Assembly: GCA_003171335.1 (NCBI GenBank)
Contig: PMYD01000059.1
Coordinates: 1-45,596 of the forward strand
Source: Phycisphaerales bacterium
GTDB lineage: Bacteria > Planctomycetota > Phycisphaerae > SM23-33 > FEN-1343
DNA: 45,596 bases
Direction: 5' to 3'
Shown here: piece by piece, positions 23,961-32,076 of the stretch
Layout: every line of letters begins with the position of its first letter
Numbering within the stretch: position 1 is the stretch's first letter
The notes under the pieces: model-generated
The model's input: only the letters and a program-made list of their open reading frames with translations
Database searches by the model: none
Told to the model about the DNA's origin: nothing
Position numbers and translations under genes: made by a program

Positions 23961-25178
23961 TTACTTCGTCGCTTCTTGCAGCGCGAGCACCGCGTAGCAC
24001 GTCACCAATTCCGGCATGCTCTCCATCCACCGATCCTTCTCGTTGACCCAACTGCCGTCGGGTCGTTTCTGCGCGTGGAGGATCTCGATGAGTTCCTCGC
24101 GCCAGTTGTGCGCCAGACCGCGGGGATCGACGATCCGCGGCCGGCCGTACGCACGCAGGGCCTTGGCGAAGACCTGGTAGTAGTAGAACAGGCCCTCGTG
24201 GCTCTGGGCCTCGGGCATGTTGGGGTTGCTGTCCAGCCGCCAGTACCGGCGGATCCAGTCGAAGGCGGCTTTAGCGCGCGGGTCATCCCGGGAGATGTTG
24301 GCGTAAAGCATGCTCAGGAAGCCCGCGTAGGTCATGCTGCCGTAGCTGCGCGGGCCTTGCTTGTCGTCGACGGTGACGTTGCCGGCCTTGCTCTCGGGCC
24401 CATCATCCGGTTTGCCGCCGCGCGGGGCGTAGATGAAGCCGCCATCGTTGACGATCGCAGCCCAGGCCAGGTCGTTGCTTTCGCTACGGTTCTGCGTGCG
24501 CGAGAGGAAGATCGCCGCCCGCTCGAAGTACGGGTCAGTCTGGCTCACGCCGGCGGCGTGCAGCGCCTCGATGCTGAAGCTCAGATTGCTCAGGTCCGGC
24601 CGGCCGTGGTCGCCGTAGCTTGAGCCGCCATAAAACGGGTGCGCCGGCGTGATGATCTCGCCGGCGGGCGTCTTGTCGCCGGCCTTGATCTGAATGCCCT
24701 TGATATAGGCCACCGCCTTATTCATGGCGGCGCGATGTTCTGGCTTGTCCGAGAGCGCCAGCGCCATCACCGCCAGGCTGCTGGTGTAATTGGCCGCGCC
24801 GAAGGCGGGATCGTAGATGCCGCCATCGCCCTGCACGCAGCCCATCAGGAAGGCGTAGCCGCGCTGCACCTGATCGGCCTTGGCGCCGTACTCGGGCTGC
24901 TGCATCAGCACCTTCACCGCCATGGCCGTCATCGCCGGATGGCTCTTGGGCTTGCCCCACCCGCCATCGGCGTTCTGCGCCTTGAGGAGCCAGGCAGTGC
25001 CGGCATCAATGTCCGCCCGCGCCGTGGCCAAAGAAGCTGCGCTGATCACCGGCTGAGTGGCGGACTGACTAGTCGCCGAGGCGACTATGGGATGCGTGGA
25101 AGGAAGGCTTGCCGGATCTTGCCCCGAAGCAACATTGCCAATGCAGGTAAGAAATAAGCTCAGAATCCATCGATTCAT
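23961..25178 (-). CDS. Secreted prenyltransferase/squalene-cyclase-fold repeat protein
   Basis: 405 aa. ATG 25178 overlaps the stop of the DUF4145 gene (ATGA), so the two are translationally coupled. Residues 1-19 are a signal peptide (ILSLFLTCIGNVASG), followed by a Ser/Thr/Pro-rich linker. The body shows six or more alpha-alpha-toroid repeats with QW-like ends, for example AQNADGGWG, CVQGDGGIYDPAF, RPDLSNLSFSIEAL, YGSMTYAGFLSMLY and RPDGSWVNEKD. I see no DxDD acid motif of squalene-hopene cyclases, so a cyclase reaction is not supported; the fold is shared with prenyltransferases and complement-like proteins. Planctomycetes often carry many such secreted proteins with unknown roles. Its pairing with DUF4145 is unusual. 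Confidence 0.82.
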   Translation of the reverse strand: MNRWILSLFLTCIGNVASGQDPASLPSTHPIVASATSQSATQPVISAASLATARADIDAGTAWLLKAQNADGGWGKPKSHPAMTAMAVKVLMQQPEYGAKADQVQRGYAFLMGCVQGDGGIYDPAFGAANYTSSLAVMALALSDKPEHRAAMNKAVAYIKGIQIKAGDKTPAGEIITPAHPFYGGSSYGDHGRPDLSNLSFSIEALHAAGVSQTDPYFERAAIFLSRTQNRSESNDLAWAAIVNDGGFIYAPRGGKPDDGPESKAGNVTVDDKQGPRSYGSMTYAGFLSMLYANISRDDPRAKAAFDWIRRYWRLDSNPNMPEAQSHEGLFYYYQVFAKALRAYGRPRIVDPRGLAHNWREELIEILHAQKRPDGSWVNEKDRWMESMPELVTCYAVLALQEATK

Positions 25179-25867
25179 TTTGCGCTTCCTTCTATCGTTC
25201 CGCGCGATTTCCCTTTACGAGGTGGCACGGTACTCTTCAATTTCTCCCCAACTGGCCCCAAGACGTACAAAGACTCCAGCAAATGCTCTACGATATCGAT
25301 GATTTTGTTCACGTCCTCTGCCCTTGGGGCATAGGCCCGGTGAGCAGCCCCGTGTCCGGCTTCAATGGCTGCTTCAAGGATTTGACGATCTTGCCTACTC
25401 AAAAGACCTCGCTCTTGAACCATGTCGAGCTTTTCGGGGAATCCTTGATCTTCGTTTTTCAAGGCGTCCATTAACACGGCTTCAATGAGAGCTCTCGTTC
25501 CCATAGCTGCGAGTCTGTAATGGCCCGCATGGAGGGACGAATATACTTCCTGCAGCAGGCCATAGATCGCCCCCCCTTGCTTGAAACACAGGGTTAGCAT
25601 CGCCCATCTTGGGATTTTTCGTGAGGCAGAAGGAGGGAAGAAATCAACCTCCGGTTCCTCCAGTGACGAATGTGTGTATTCCCTCTTAAGGCTAATAGAT
25701 TCACAGCCACAGCATTCAAGGAGACTCCACCGGAACTGTTCAATGTAATGAGGTCCGCCATCAGGATCAAGTTGTGTGAAGTCTTGGGTCTTTGTAAAGA
25801 GTAAGAAATGTCTTGTCTCCTGAAGACAATCATTGCAGTGAGACTTAACAACTTCCTGGTCGCTCAT
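25175..25867 (-). CDS. DUF4145-like protein with zinc-ribbon N-terminus
   Basis: 230 aa, from ATG 25867 preceded by GGAGGA at 6 nt. The N-terminus has two Cys pairs, HCNDC (residues 11-15) and LECCGC near 52, as in a zinc ribbon. The C-terminal part GHYRLAAMGTRALIEAVL...EAGHGAAHRAY matches my memory of the DUF4145 core, a domain often seen in restriction or defence proteins but here standing alone. Its sequence is clearly less GC-rich than its neighbours and uses more A/T-ending codons, suggesting recent acquisition. It lies 31 nt downstream of the gmhB-like gene and overlaps the start of the toroid protein by 4 nt. Confidence 0.75.
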   Translation of the reverse strand: MSDQEVVKSHCNDCLQETRHFLLFTKTQDFTQLDPDGGPHYIEQFRWSLLECCGCESISLKREYTHSSLEEPEVDFFPPSASRKIPRWAMLTLCFKQGGAIYGLLQEVYSSLHAGHYRLAAMGTRALIEAVLMDALKNEDQGFPEKLDMVQERGLLSRQDRQILEAAIEAGHGAAHRAYAPRAEDVNKIIDIVEHLLESLYVLGPVGEKLKSTVPPRKGKSRGTIEGSAK

Positions 25868-25898
25868 TTAACATCCTCCGACCGCATCGCGGCAGTAT

Positions 25899-26840
25899 CT
25901 AGTCCTGCCGGTTCATCAGGAAGAACGTCAGTGCCGCAACCTGGCAAAAGCCGGCGATGGCCAGGTAGCCCATGGATTGCCAGAAGGCGTCGGAACTGGC
26001 GGCGGGCGAGCTGAGGCCGATGAATTTGACCGCCCCCAGCACGAACGCCAGCAGCGCCAGACCCTGGGCGATGCCGGCGATCAGCTTGCTGACGCTGAAC
26101 TCCCTGCCCTCGCGCAGCCGCACAAGCTGCCGGGCCATCTGGAGCAGTTCCTGGAGCACCTGGCTGTCGCTCATTTCATGTGAGGGCCGAATCTCGCGGC
26201 CGCCGGATTGGGGCGCGGCGTTCGGGTTGGCGGCCGATGGCTCCGCGGGCGATTCGCGCAAGATCACCTCGGCTGCCTCCTGTAGGTTGCGGGCGGTGAA
26301 ATCCGGCCACGCCTCATCATCCTGGCCGGCTGGCTCGCCCCGGTCACCCTGGCCGACTGGCTCGCTCTGGTCGCCGTCGTGGCGAATAAGAATTGTGCGG
26401 CAGCCGGCGCGGCGGCCGGCCTGGATATCGCGATCGCTGTCGCCGACCATCCAGCTTGCCCGCAGGTCCAGGTCCATCTCGCGGGCGGCCCGCAGCAGCA
26501 TGCCCGGCTTGGGCTTTCGCTCATCGCTGTCGCGGGCGTAGGCCTCGACGGGCGCCTCGGGCAGGAAGGGGCAATAGTAGATGGCGTCCAGTTTCGCCCC
26601 GCGCTGCGCCAGTTGCCGCTGAATCTCGGCGTGCACCTGCTGGAGCATGTCTTCGGTCAGCAGGCCGCGGGCCACGCCGGATTGGTTGGTCACGACGATC
26701 AGCCGCCAGGAGGCGCCGGCGAGGCGCGTAAGGGCCTCCTCGACACCCGGCAGCAGCCGCACACCCTGCGGGTCGGCCAGGTAGCCGGGATCATCGATGA
26801 CCGTGTTGTCCCGGTCGAGAAATACCGCCTTGTGGGGCAT
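25899..26840 (-). CDS. gmhB: GmhB-like HAD phosphatase with a C-terminal membrane domain
   Basis: Predicted D-glycero-D-manno-heptose 1,7-bisphosphate phosphatase for ADP-heptose synthesis. ATG 26840 is 3 nt after the hldE stop, so the two are coupled. HAD motifs: FLDRDNTVID (Asp9, Asp11), VVTNQSG, KPKPGM (Lys in motif III) and VGDSDRDIQAG. GmhB normally holds zinc with a C-x-H...C-x-C loop; here only the first Cys is kept (YYCPFLPEAPVEAY...), so zinc binding is probably lost. After about residue 200 comes a linker and then two membrane helices (about 256-278 and 287-308, GLALLAFVLGAVKFIG and LAIAGFCQVAALTFFL). At 313 aa it is far longer than the usual 180-190, so the phosphatase may be membrane-tethered. 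Confidence 0.85.
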   Translation of the reverse strand: MPHKAVFLDRDNTVIDDPGYLADPQGVRLLPGVEEALTRLAGASWRLIVVTNQSGVARGLLTEDMLQQVHAEIQRQLAQRGAKLDAIYYCPFLPEAPVEAYARDSDERKPKPGMLLRAAREMDLDLRASWMVGDSDRDIQAGRRAGCRTILIRHDGDQSEPVGQGDRGEPAGQDDEAWPDFTARNLQEAAEVILRESPAEPSAANPNAAPQSGGREIRPSHEMSDSQVLQELLQMARQLVRLREGREFSVSKLIAGIAQGLALLAFVLGAVKFIGLSSPAASSDAFWQSMGYLAIAGFCQVAALTFFLMNRQD

Positions 26841-26843
26841 GGT

Positions 26844-28373
26844 TTACCCGCCCCCTTCAGCCTTTTTGGACTTGTGCGGCCGCGCCTTGGGGCCGCCGCT
26901 CTTGTGAAGGTCCACGATTCGATTGATGATGCCGGTGGTGGACCGATTGGGCAGGATGTCCGCCAGCACCACCTTGCCGCCGGCCTGCTCGACTTCTTCC
27001 TGGCCGACGACCGCGCCCTTCCAGTCGGCGCCTTTGACCAGCACATCGGGGCAGATCGCGCGGATCATGTCCAGCGGCGTGGGATCGTCGAAGATGACCA
27101 CATAATCCACGCATTCCAGGGCCGCCAGCACCTCGGCGCGGTCCTCCTGGCCGACGATGGGCCGGCCCTCGCCCTTGTTGGCGCGGATGGAGGCGTCGGA
27201 GTTGACGCCGACGATCAGGGCGTCGCCCTGGCGGCGGGCGAAGTTGAGGTACTGCGCGTGGCCGGCGTGCATGATGTCGAAGCAGCCGTTTGTCCAGACG
27301 ATGCGCTTGCCCGCCTCGCGCAGGCGCTTCACCTCCGACATGAGCGTGGAAAGCGAAACCACCTTGCCGTGCTGCTGGCGCTTCTCGAACGCCAGCCGCT
27401 CGAGGATCTCCTCGCGCTTGATCGGCACAGCGCCGAATCGTTCGACCTCCAGGCCGCCAGCGACATTGCCCAGGGCGGCGGCGGTATCCCAGTCGGCGCC
27501 GCCGGCCAGAGCCACGCACAGCATGGCCAGCACCACATCGCCGGCGCCGCTGATTTCGTACACGCGGCGGGCCTGGGCGCAGAAGCGCTGGCCCGCCTGG
27601 CCGCGGCGCTTGAGATACGAGCCTTCCTTGTCCAGCGTGATGAGCACGCCCTCGGACTGGGCGGCGTCGATGATGCGCTCGGCACACAGCTCCAGCGAGC
27701 GCTCATCGACAATCTCCACGCCGGCGGCCGTCTGGGCCTCCTGGCGGTTGGGCGTCAGCAGCGTGCAGCCGCGGTACCGGCTGTAATCGTCGATACGGGC
27801 CGGATCGACCAGGATGGGAACGCCCGCCGCCCGGGCGTCGGCGATGATCTGCGGCGTCATCGTGGGGCAGATGACGCCTTTGTCGTAATCCTCGATGGCC
27901 AGCGCCTTGCAGCCGGACAGCCGCCCGCGAATGGCACTGCGCAGGCTGGCGAGGATGGCGCGGTCGACCCCATCGGCGATCTCATCATCCACGCGCATCA
28001 TCTGCTGCTGGTGGCGGTGCTGCGCCAGGCCGACGAGCCGCTCCTTGGTGGTCGTCGGCCGGCCGGGCAGGCGCACCAGCGATGAAGTTTCGCCGCCTTG
28101 CGAGCCCAGCAGCCGCAGCAGATCCTCGCCGGCCGCATCGGCCCCCACGATGCCAAAGCACGACACGCCGGCACCGAGTGCCAGGATGTCGGCCGCAACC
28201 GAGGCGGCGCCGCCGCAGCGGTCCTCGCGGCGGACGATCTTGAGCACGGGAACCGGCGCCTCCTGGCTGATCCGCTCGCAGATGCCGTACACGTAGCGGT
28301 CGAGCATGAAATCGCCCAACAGCGCGATCGAGGGACGCCCCAGGGATTCCATGAACGTCAGCAGGTCTAGCAT
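26844..28373 (-). CDS. hldE: Bifunctional heptose 7-phosphate kinase / heptose 1-phosphate adenylyltransferase
   Basis: Catalyses two steps of ADP-L-glycero-D-manno-heptose synthesis for the LPS inner core. ATG 28373 gives a 509-aa protein; the frame is open further upstream only through a REP element. The N-terminal PfkB-type kinase domain (about 1-335) has GDFMLDRYVYG, CGGAASVAADI and the catalytic ISGAGD. The C-terminal nucleotidyltransferase domain (about 365-500) has the NGCFDIMHAGH motif and ends with ILPNRSTTGIINRI, as in RfaE/HldE. The C-terminus is Lys/Gly-rich. It is followed by gmhB 3 nt later. Presence of this pathway implies an LPS-type outer membrane. Confidence 0.96.
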   Translation of the reverse strand: MLDLLTFMESLGRPSIALLGDFMLDRYVYGICERISQEAPVPVLKIVRREDRCGGAASVAADILALGAGVSCFGIVGADAAGEDLLRLLGSQGGETSSLVRLPGRPTTTKERLVGLAQHRHQQQMMRVDDEIADGVDRAILASLRSAIRGRLSGCKALAIEDYDKGVICPTMTPQIIADARAAGVPILVDPARIDDYSRYRGCTLLTPNRQEAQTAAGVEIVDERSLELCAERIIDAAQSEGVLITLDKEGSYLKRRGQAGQRFCAQARRVYEISGAGDVVLAMLCVALAGGADWDTAAALGNVAGGLEVERFGAVPIKREEILERLAFEKRQQHGKVVSLSTLMSEVKRLREAGKRIVWTNGCFDIMHAGHAQYLNFARRQGDALIVGVNSDASIRANKGEGRPIVGQEDRAEVLAALECVDYVVIFDDPTPLDMIRAICPDVLVKGADWKGAVVGQEEVEQAGGKVVLADILPNRSTTGIINRIVDLHKSGGPKARPHKSKKAEGGG

Positions 28374-28421
28374 GAGACGGATTTTACACCGGGGGGTTTT
28401 CAAATTGAAGAGGCAGGTGCC

Positions 28422-28499
28422 GGGTGCCGTGGTTGCGTCTTTTTGCAACCACGCGTATGCGCACAGACGTGGCTGCAAAAAGACGCAGCCACGGCACCC
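28422..28499. repeat. Compact REPIN (REP family copy 5)
   Basis: GGGTGCCGTGGTTGC with loop GTCTTTTT and GCAACCACGCG is followed within 15 nt by its inverted partner GACGTGGCTGC...GCAGCCACGGCACCC. The two hairpins differ by a pair-preserving C/T change (GGTTGC/GCAACC against GGCTGC/GCAGCC). It lies upstream of hldE. Confidence 0.88.
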
Positions 28500-28535
28500 A
28501 ATCGTCTTTTTTCGTTGGAATTCCGACCCGAGGCT

Positions 28536-28799
28536 TCACTTCACCGGGTCATACCCACCTTTGGCGAAGGGGTGGCACCGGCAGATCCGCCACAGTCCCC
28601 CCGCACATCCGCGAAGGGCCCCTTTTTGACGAACCGACTGAATGAAGTACTCGCTGCACGTGGGGACGTACCGGCACTGCATGCCCAGCCAGCGCGACAG
28701 TGTGAGCTGGTATGCGCGCACCAGGCTGATCATGAGCCAGCTCACCGGCCGGCGCAGCGGGCAGAATCGCTCTTCCTGTTCATGTTCAGACGTAACCAT
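28536..28799 (-). CDS. yidD: YidD-family membrane protein insertion efficiency factor
   Basis: Small protein that helps the YidC insertase. The core RAYQLTLSRWLGMQCRYVPT continues to PTCSEYFIQS, GGLWRICRCHPF and GGYDPV, the complete family signature. The start is uncertain: ATG 28799 gives 87 aa and includes the RRPVSWLM segment that aligns with other YidD N-termini, whereas ATG 28733 gives only 65 aa. I prefer 28799. It is immediately downstream of a REPIN that separates it from rnpA (28948), so the normal rnpA-yidD overlap or tight spacing is broken by 148 bp. Confidence 0.88.
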   Translation of the reverse strand: MVTSEHEQEERFCPLRRPVSWLMISLVRAYQLTLSRWLGMQCRYVPTCSEYFIQSVRQKGALRGCAGGLWRICRCHPFAKGGYDPVK

Positions 28800-28804
28800 A
28801 GGTT

Positions 28805-28937
28805 GGGTGCCACGGCTGCGTTGTTTGCAGCCGTGCGCTGTGCGCACCTCCAGGAGAAAGTCACGTAGGCATCCACTGGACCTGCATCACGTTCGTTGGA
28901 CCCGGCGCACGGCTGCAAACAACGCAGCCGTGGCACC
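28805..28937. repeat. REPIN inserted between rnpA and yidD (REP family copy 6)
   Basis: The left REP (28805-28838, GGGTGCCACGGCTGCGTTG...GCAGCCGTGCGC) and its inverted partner (28905-28937) differ in only a few positions; the loop is GTTGTTT. It sits 10 nt after the rnpA stop and 6 nt before the likely yidD start. Confidence 0.9.
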
Positions 28938-28947
28938 AGAGGCATCA

Positions 28948-29337
28948 TTATCCCTGCGCGGCGTCCGTTTCCTGAGCAGGTATCTTCGCCGTCGGTTGGA
29001 GTTGCACGATCCGCCGCGTCAGATGGGTAATCGTGGCGGCCAGGCCCAGGACGCTGTGCTCGGGGCGGCTGTGAGGAACCAGCACGAAGTCCCACCCGCC
29101 CGGCAATTCCGCGCGGACCTGTCGAAACGCCTCGCGGCACAGCCGGCGGATGCGGTTTCGCTGCACGGCCCCGCCGTGCCGGCGGCCGACGGCAAACGCC
29201 ATTCGCGGCAGGTCGCCGGCGGCGGCAGGCGCGCCGACCATCATCGCGGCGGCATCCTGGGCGCGCAGGCCGATCTCGAATAGCTCCGAGATCCGCCGCG
29301 GGCTTCGCAGGCGATAGTCGCGATCACTGGGGTTCAT
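28948..29337 (-). CDS. rnpA: Ribonuclease P protein component
   Basis: Protein subunit of RNase P, maturing tRNA 5' ends. Starts at ATG 29337, overlapping the stop of the 553-aa upstream gene in an ATGA arrangement, so translation is coupled; the frame is open to 29454 but that start has no support. Starts DYRLRSPRRISELF (7-20), as many RnpA do with an RL-x-F-like opening; the RNR motif AVQRNRIRRLCREAFR (57-72) is the RNA-binding signature. Length is 129 aa, normal. The rpmH gene that almost always lies directly upstream is missing; an unknown gene and a glycosyltransferase take its place. Confidence 0.95.
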   Translation of the reverse strand: MNPSDRDYRLRSPRRISELFEIGLRAQDAAAMMVGAPAAAGDLPRMAFAVGRRHGGAVQRNRIRRLCREAFRQVRAELPGGWDFVLVPHSRPEHSVLGLAATITHLTRRIVQLQPTAKIPAQETDAAQG

Positions 29338-30995
29338 CCCGTCTCCGCGCGTCGATTGGCCTTTGGGCGTCTCTTGCCCCGCTTGATGGCGGGCTGGTCG
29401 CAACCGTGCGCACCCGCGCACGGCGTCAACTCCGCCCGCCCCGCCGCCGCCCACTGGCGGGCTTGCTGGACCAGACCCTCCAGCTTGGCACGGCTCATCA
29501 GGGCGAAGAAATACTCGCGGCTCTGAACCACTGCATTGTACGCCAACTGCCGCCGAATCTGCTCCACATGCGCATCCGCCCGGGCGACCGTCGCGGCCAG
29601 GCCCTTGCGCAGCTCGGCGTTCACCTCGTGCAGCTCGGTGAAGGCCGCCGCACGGGCCGGGCTGAAGCGCGGCAGTTGCCGCAGTTGTTCCAGCAGGTGC
29701 GACCGGCGGCGCATCAGCGCGTCAATTTCCGGCGATAGCTCCCCCGCCTGGGAATACAGCGGCGGATTGTGCCAGGCGTGATGCGCGTGCCAGCGTGCCC
29801 CCGCCAGGTCCTCGCGCTTCACCGGCAAGGCCGCCAGCGGCAGGCGAACCGTCGCGGTAGCCGTGATATAGGGCGGCGGCGACCAGTTCCACCAGCGCCG
29901 CACTAGGGCGTCGGTCACCTCGTCGTACCGCGAACCGCCGGTGCCGTGGATGAAGACCTCGGCGACGAACGTCCGCAGGAACATTGTTAGCGGCAGCGCC
30001 CGCGGCGCCAGCACGATGTCGCGCGCCGCCAGCTCCAGCAGCCCGCTCACCGTGGCGTCGTTATCTTCGGCCGGCAATTCCGTCAGCACGCCGGCGGGGG
30101 TTTGAAGGCGCAGGCGCTGGCCATCCGGCAGCACGTAAAGCGGCTGGCGGGCGGCCTTTCCGCAATACGCCCACAGCGGCAGCTCCCACGCCCCATCCTG
30201 ATGCTTCAGGTCGGGCACCGGCTGGGCCGGGTTCTTCTCGTGCGCCGCCGAGCGATACTCGCTCAGCGCCTCGGCGTGCGCCCGGTGCATCTGGCGGTAT
30301 CGCAGAATCATGTCCGCGGCGAAACGCGCGAAGCATGGCCCCCGGCACAGCCGCGACAGGAACACCAGCGGCAGCGTGACTCCCATTTCCTGACTCACCG
30401 CCTGCTGAGCGATCTTGAACCATTGCGCCAGCGTGGAGGCGGTCGACGTCGCCGCCCGGCCGGCGGCGGCCCACGTCTCAAAGAGACTCTCCCACGAGAT
30501 GCGCTGCCGCGCCCAGGCAGTCGCCTGCTCCAGCTTCTGGGACGCCGGCGGGACAAGTTGGGCTGGGCATTGCAATGCCACGGGGGCGACCAGAACAGCC
30601 GCCTCGATCCAGGCCCGTGGCCCGCGCTCCTCCACGTGCGGCAGCTCCAGGGCAACGTGCTTGAGCACATCCAGGTCGGCCACGACGTGCAGCACTTGGG
30701 CTTCCAGCACCTGGGCCAGGGCGACGGCGGCGACATCCTTGAACCACACGCCCGCGTGCGCCAACTCCGCCTGGTGCGCGGCGACAACCCACAGCCCCTG
30801 TACATCCAACCCCGCCCCAGCGGCCACCTCCGCGCGGCACTGGCGGCGAAGCTCGGCGGCCGGCAGACCGGCGACTTCAAAGGGCATGTCGCCGCAGCAT
30901 TGGCAGGCCGTCTCGATGAGGTGGGCGAGCGCCTGACCTTGTGGGAAAACGGCGGCGGCCCCATCGGCATCGGGGCTGTGGAGGGGGGCGGTCAT
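29334..30995 (-). CDS. Unknown 553-aa protein in the rnpA operon
   Basis: I cannot name this protein with confidence. ATG 30995 overlaps the stop of the GT2 gene (ATGA), and its own stop overlaps the rnpA start, so it is locked into this operon. No signal peptide or membrane helix. Striking stretches are VVAAHQAELAHAGVWFKDVA (about 70-89) and MFLRTFVAEVFIHGTGGSRYDEVTDAL (split around residue 343-368), plus coiled-coil-like helices at about 425-515. The paired HQ-x-G-W and IHG-GG-YDEVTD segments remind me faintly of the bacillithiol-synthesis BshC family, but the similarity is too thin to assign. The basic C-terminus (KRGKRRPKANRR) could bind nucleic acid. Confidence 0.75.
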   Translation of the reverse strand: MTAPLHSPDADGAAAVFPQGQALAHLIETACQCCGDMPFEVAGLPAAELRRQCRAEVAAGAGLDVQGLWVVAAHQAELAHAGVWFKDVAAVALAQVLEAQVLHVVADLDVLKHVALELPHVEERGPRAWIEAAVLVAPVALQCPAQLVPPASQKLEQATAWARQRISWESLFETWAAAGRAATSTASTLAQWFKIAQQAVSQEMGVTLPLVFLSRLCRGPCFARFAADMILRYRQMHRAHAEALSEYRSAAHEKNPAQPVPDLKHQDGAWELPLWAYCGKAARQPLYVLPDGQRLRLQTPAGVLTELPAEDNDATVSGLLELAARDIVLAPRALPLTMFLRTFVAEVFIHGTGGSRYDEVTDALVRRWWNWSPPPYITATATVRLPLAALPVKREDLAGARWHAHHAWHNPPLYSQAGELSPEIDALMRRRSHLLEQLRQLPRFSPARAAAFTELHEVNAELRKGLAATVARADAHVEQIRRQLAYNAVVQSREYFFALMSRAKLEGLVQQARQWAAAGRAELTPCAGAHGCDQPAIKRGKRRPKANRRAETG

Positions 30996-31789
30996 CGGCT
31001 GGGCGCCCCTTGGCGCGAGCGCTCGTAAATGTCACGCACCGCCTGGCACGGCTCACTGCCGACCGACCGGCAGTAGCAGCCTTCCAACTCGCCCAGCGAC
31101 TCGGTGAGCGCCTGGTGCAGCACGCACAGGTAGTGCTGGCGGCGGTATTCGCGGTCATCCAGCGGGCCGCCGAAGCTGCGCTTGGGGTCGTTGTAGATCA
31201 GCCGCACAGGAATCTCGTGGATTCGCAGCCCGCGCCGCACCGCATGCACCCACAACTGCAGCGGCATGGCGTAGCCCGGCTCGGTGATCTTCAGCTCCGC
31301 CAGCCGGCTGACGCGATACGCCTTGAAACCGCAGAAGGCGTCGGTGAGGCTCAGGTTCAGCCGCTGTTTGAGAATCTCGGTAATCTCGGCATTAATTTCC
31401 CTCCGCTCCGGCGGCGGCGAGGAATCATCGGCCGTCGGCCGCAGGTAGCGCGAGCCGCTGATGATGTCGTACTGGTCGCTCGCAACGGCGGCGAGAAAAT
31501 CCGGAATACTGGCCGGCTCGTGCTGCCGGTCGCAGTCCATGGTGATGATCCACTGCTTGTTCTTGCAGATGGCGTAATTGAACGCATTCAGCAGCGACTG
31601 GCCGTAACCCATGTTCCGCTCGTGGCGGATGACGTGCAGATTGCCTACCTCGACCAAAAGCTGCGGGGAGGAGTCGGTCGAGCCATCATCGATCACCAGC
31701 ACCTCGGGGACGTACCGCTGCACTTCCGGCACTACGCCAGTAATGTACTTGGCTTCATTGTAGATCGGGATGGCGACAATGACGCTCAT
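30992..31789 (-). CDS. GT2-family glycosyltransferase
   Basis: Probably transfers a sugar from a nucleotide or polyprenyl donor, like the dolichyl-phosphate-mannose-synthase branch of GT2. 265 aa from ATG 31789. Starts with VIVAIPIYNEAKYI, then VLVIDDGSTDSS and the metal-binding MDCDRQHEP (Asp85, Asp87); SRYLRPTADD and YNDPKRSFGG follow, as in polyprenyl-phosphate glycosyltransferases. There is no C-terminal membrane domain, so it acts in the cytoplasm on a membrane substrate. It overlaps the unknown gene downstream by 4 nt. Acceptor and donor cannot be named from sequence. Confidence 0.9.
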   Translation of the reverse strand: MSVIVAIPIYNEAKYITGVVPEVQRYVPEVLVIDDGSTDSSPQLLVEVGNLHVIRHERNMGYGQSLLNAFNYAICKNKQWIITMDCDRQHEPASIPDFLAAVASDQYDIISGSRYLRPTADDSSPPPERREINAEITEILKQRLNLSLTDAFCGFKAYRVSRLAELKITEPGYAMPLQLWVHAVRRGLRIHEIPVRLIYNDPKRSFGGPLDDREYRRQHYLCVLHQALTESLGELEGCYCRSVGSEPCQAVRDIYERSRQGAPSR

Positions 31790-31897
31790 AAGGCCCGTAG
31801 ATTTCCGGTTTTAACATTGCCCCTGCTCGTGCCGCTATGGTCATGATATGGCGGCGCATGAGAGATTGTCAAATCGAGAGGGAGACCGTTCGCAAAG

Positions 31898-32060
31898 GAA
31901 AATTCCAAATCCCAAATTCCAAATCCCAAACAAGCTCCAAATCCCAAATTCCAAATCCCGGCATCGGACCTCGCGCAGCTTACTGGCTGCACTCTTGCTC
32001 CCCTTTGGGATTTGGTGCTTGGGATTTGTTTGGGATTTGTGATTTGGGATTTGGAATTTC
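31898..32060. repeat. GGGATTTGGAATTT inverted element, copy 2
   Basis: AAATTCCAAATCCCAAATTC units (31899-31959) face GGGATTTGGTGCTTGGGATT units (32008-32059). It ends 17 nt before the dapB stop (32077), filling most of the 287-bp gap to the GT2 gene. Confidence 0.88.
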
Positions 32061-32076
32061 GCCGTCCCGCAGCCCG

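Noticed and set aside
23787-24051. Short frames reading GIWDLEFGIW
   Set aside because: These are translations of the GGGATTTGGAATTT repeat, present in all three copies, and not proteins.
26379-28085. 568-aa plus-strand frame over hldE/gmhB
   Set aside because: Antisense to two well-supported coupled genes.
29396-29424. A REP remnant inside the unknown 553-aa gene (GCAACCGTGCGCACCCGCG)
   Set aside because: Only a short, imperfect match to the REP end; not enough to claim insertion into the coding sequence.
29338-32076. A hidden rpmH upstream of rnpA
   Set aside because: I looked for the L34 signature KRTFQPS and RARMATK in the coding gaps and found none.
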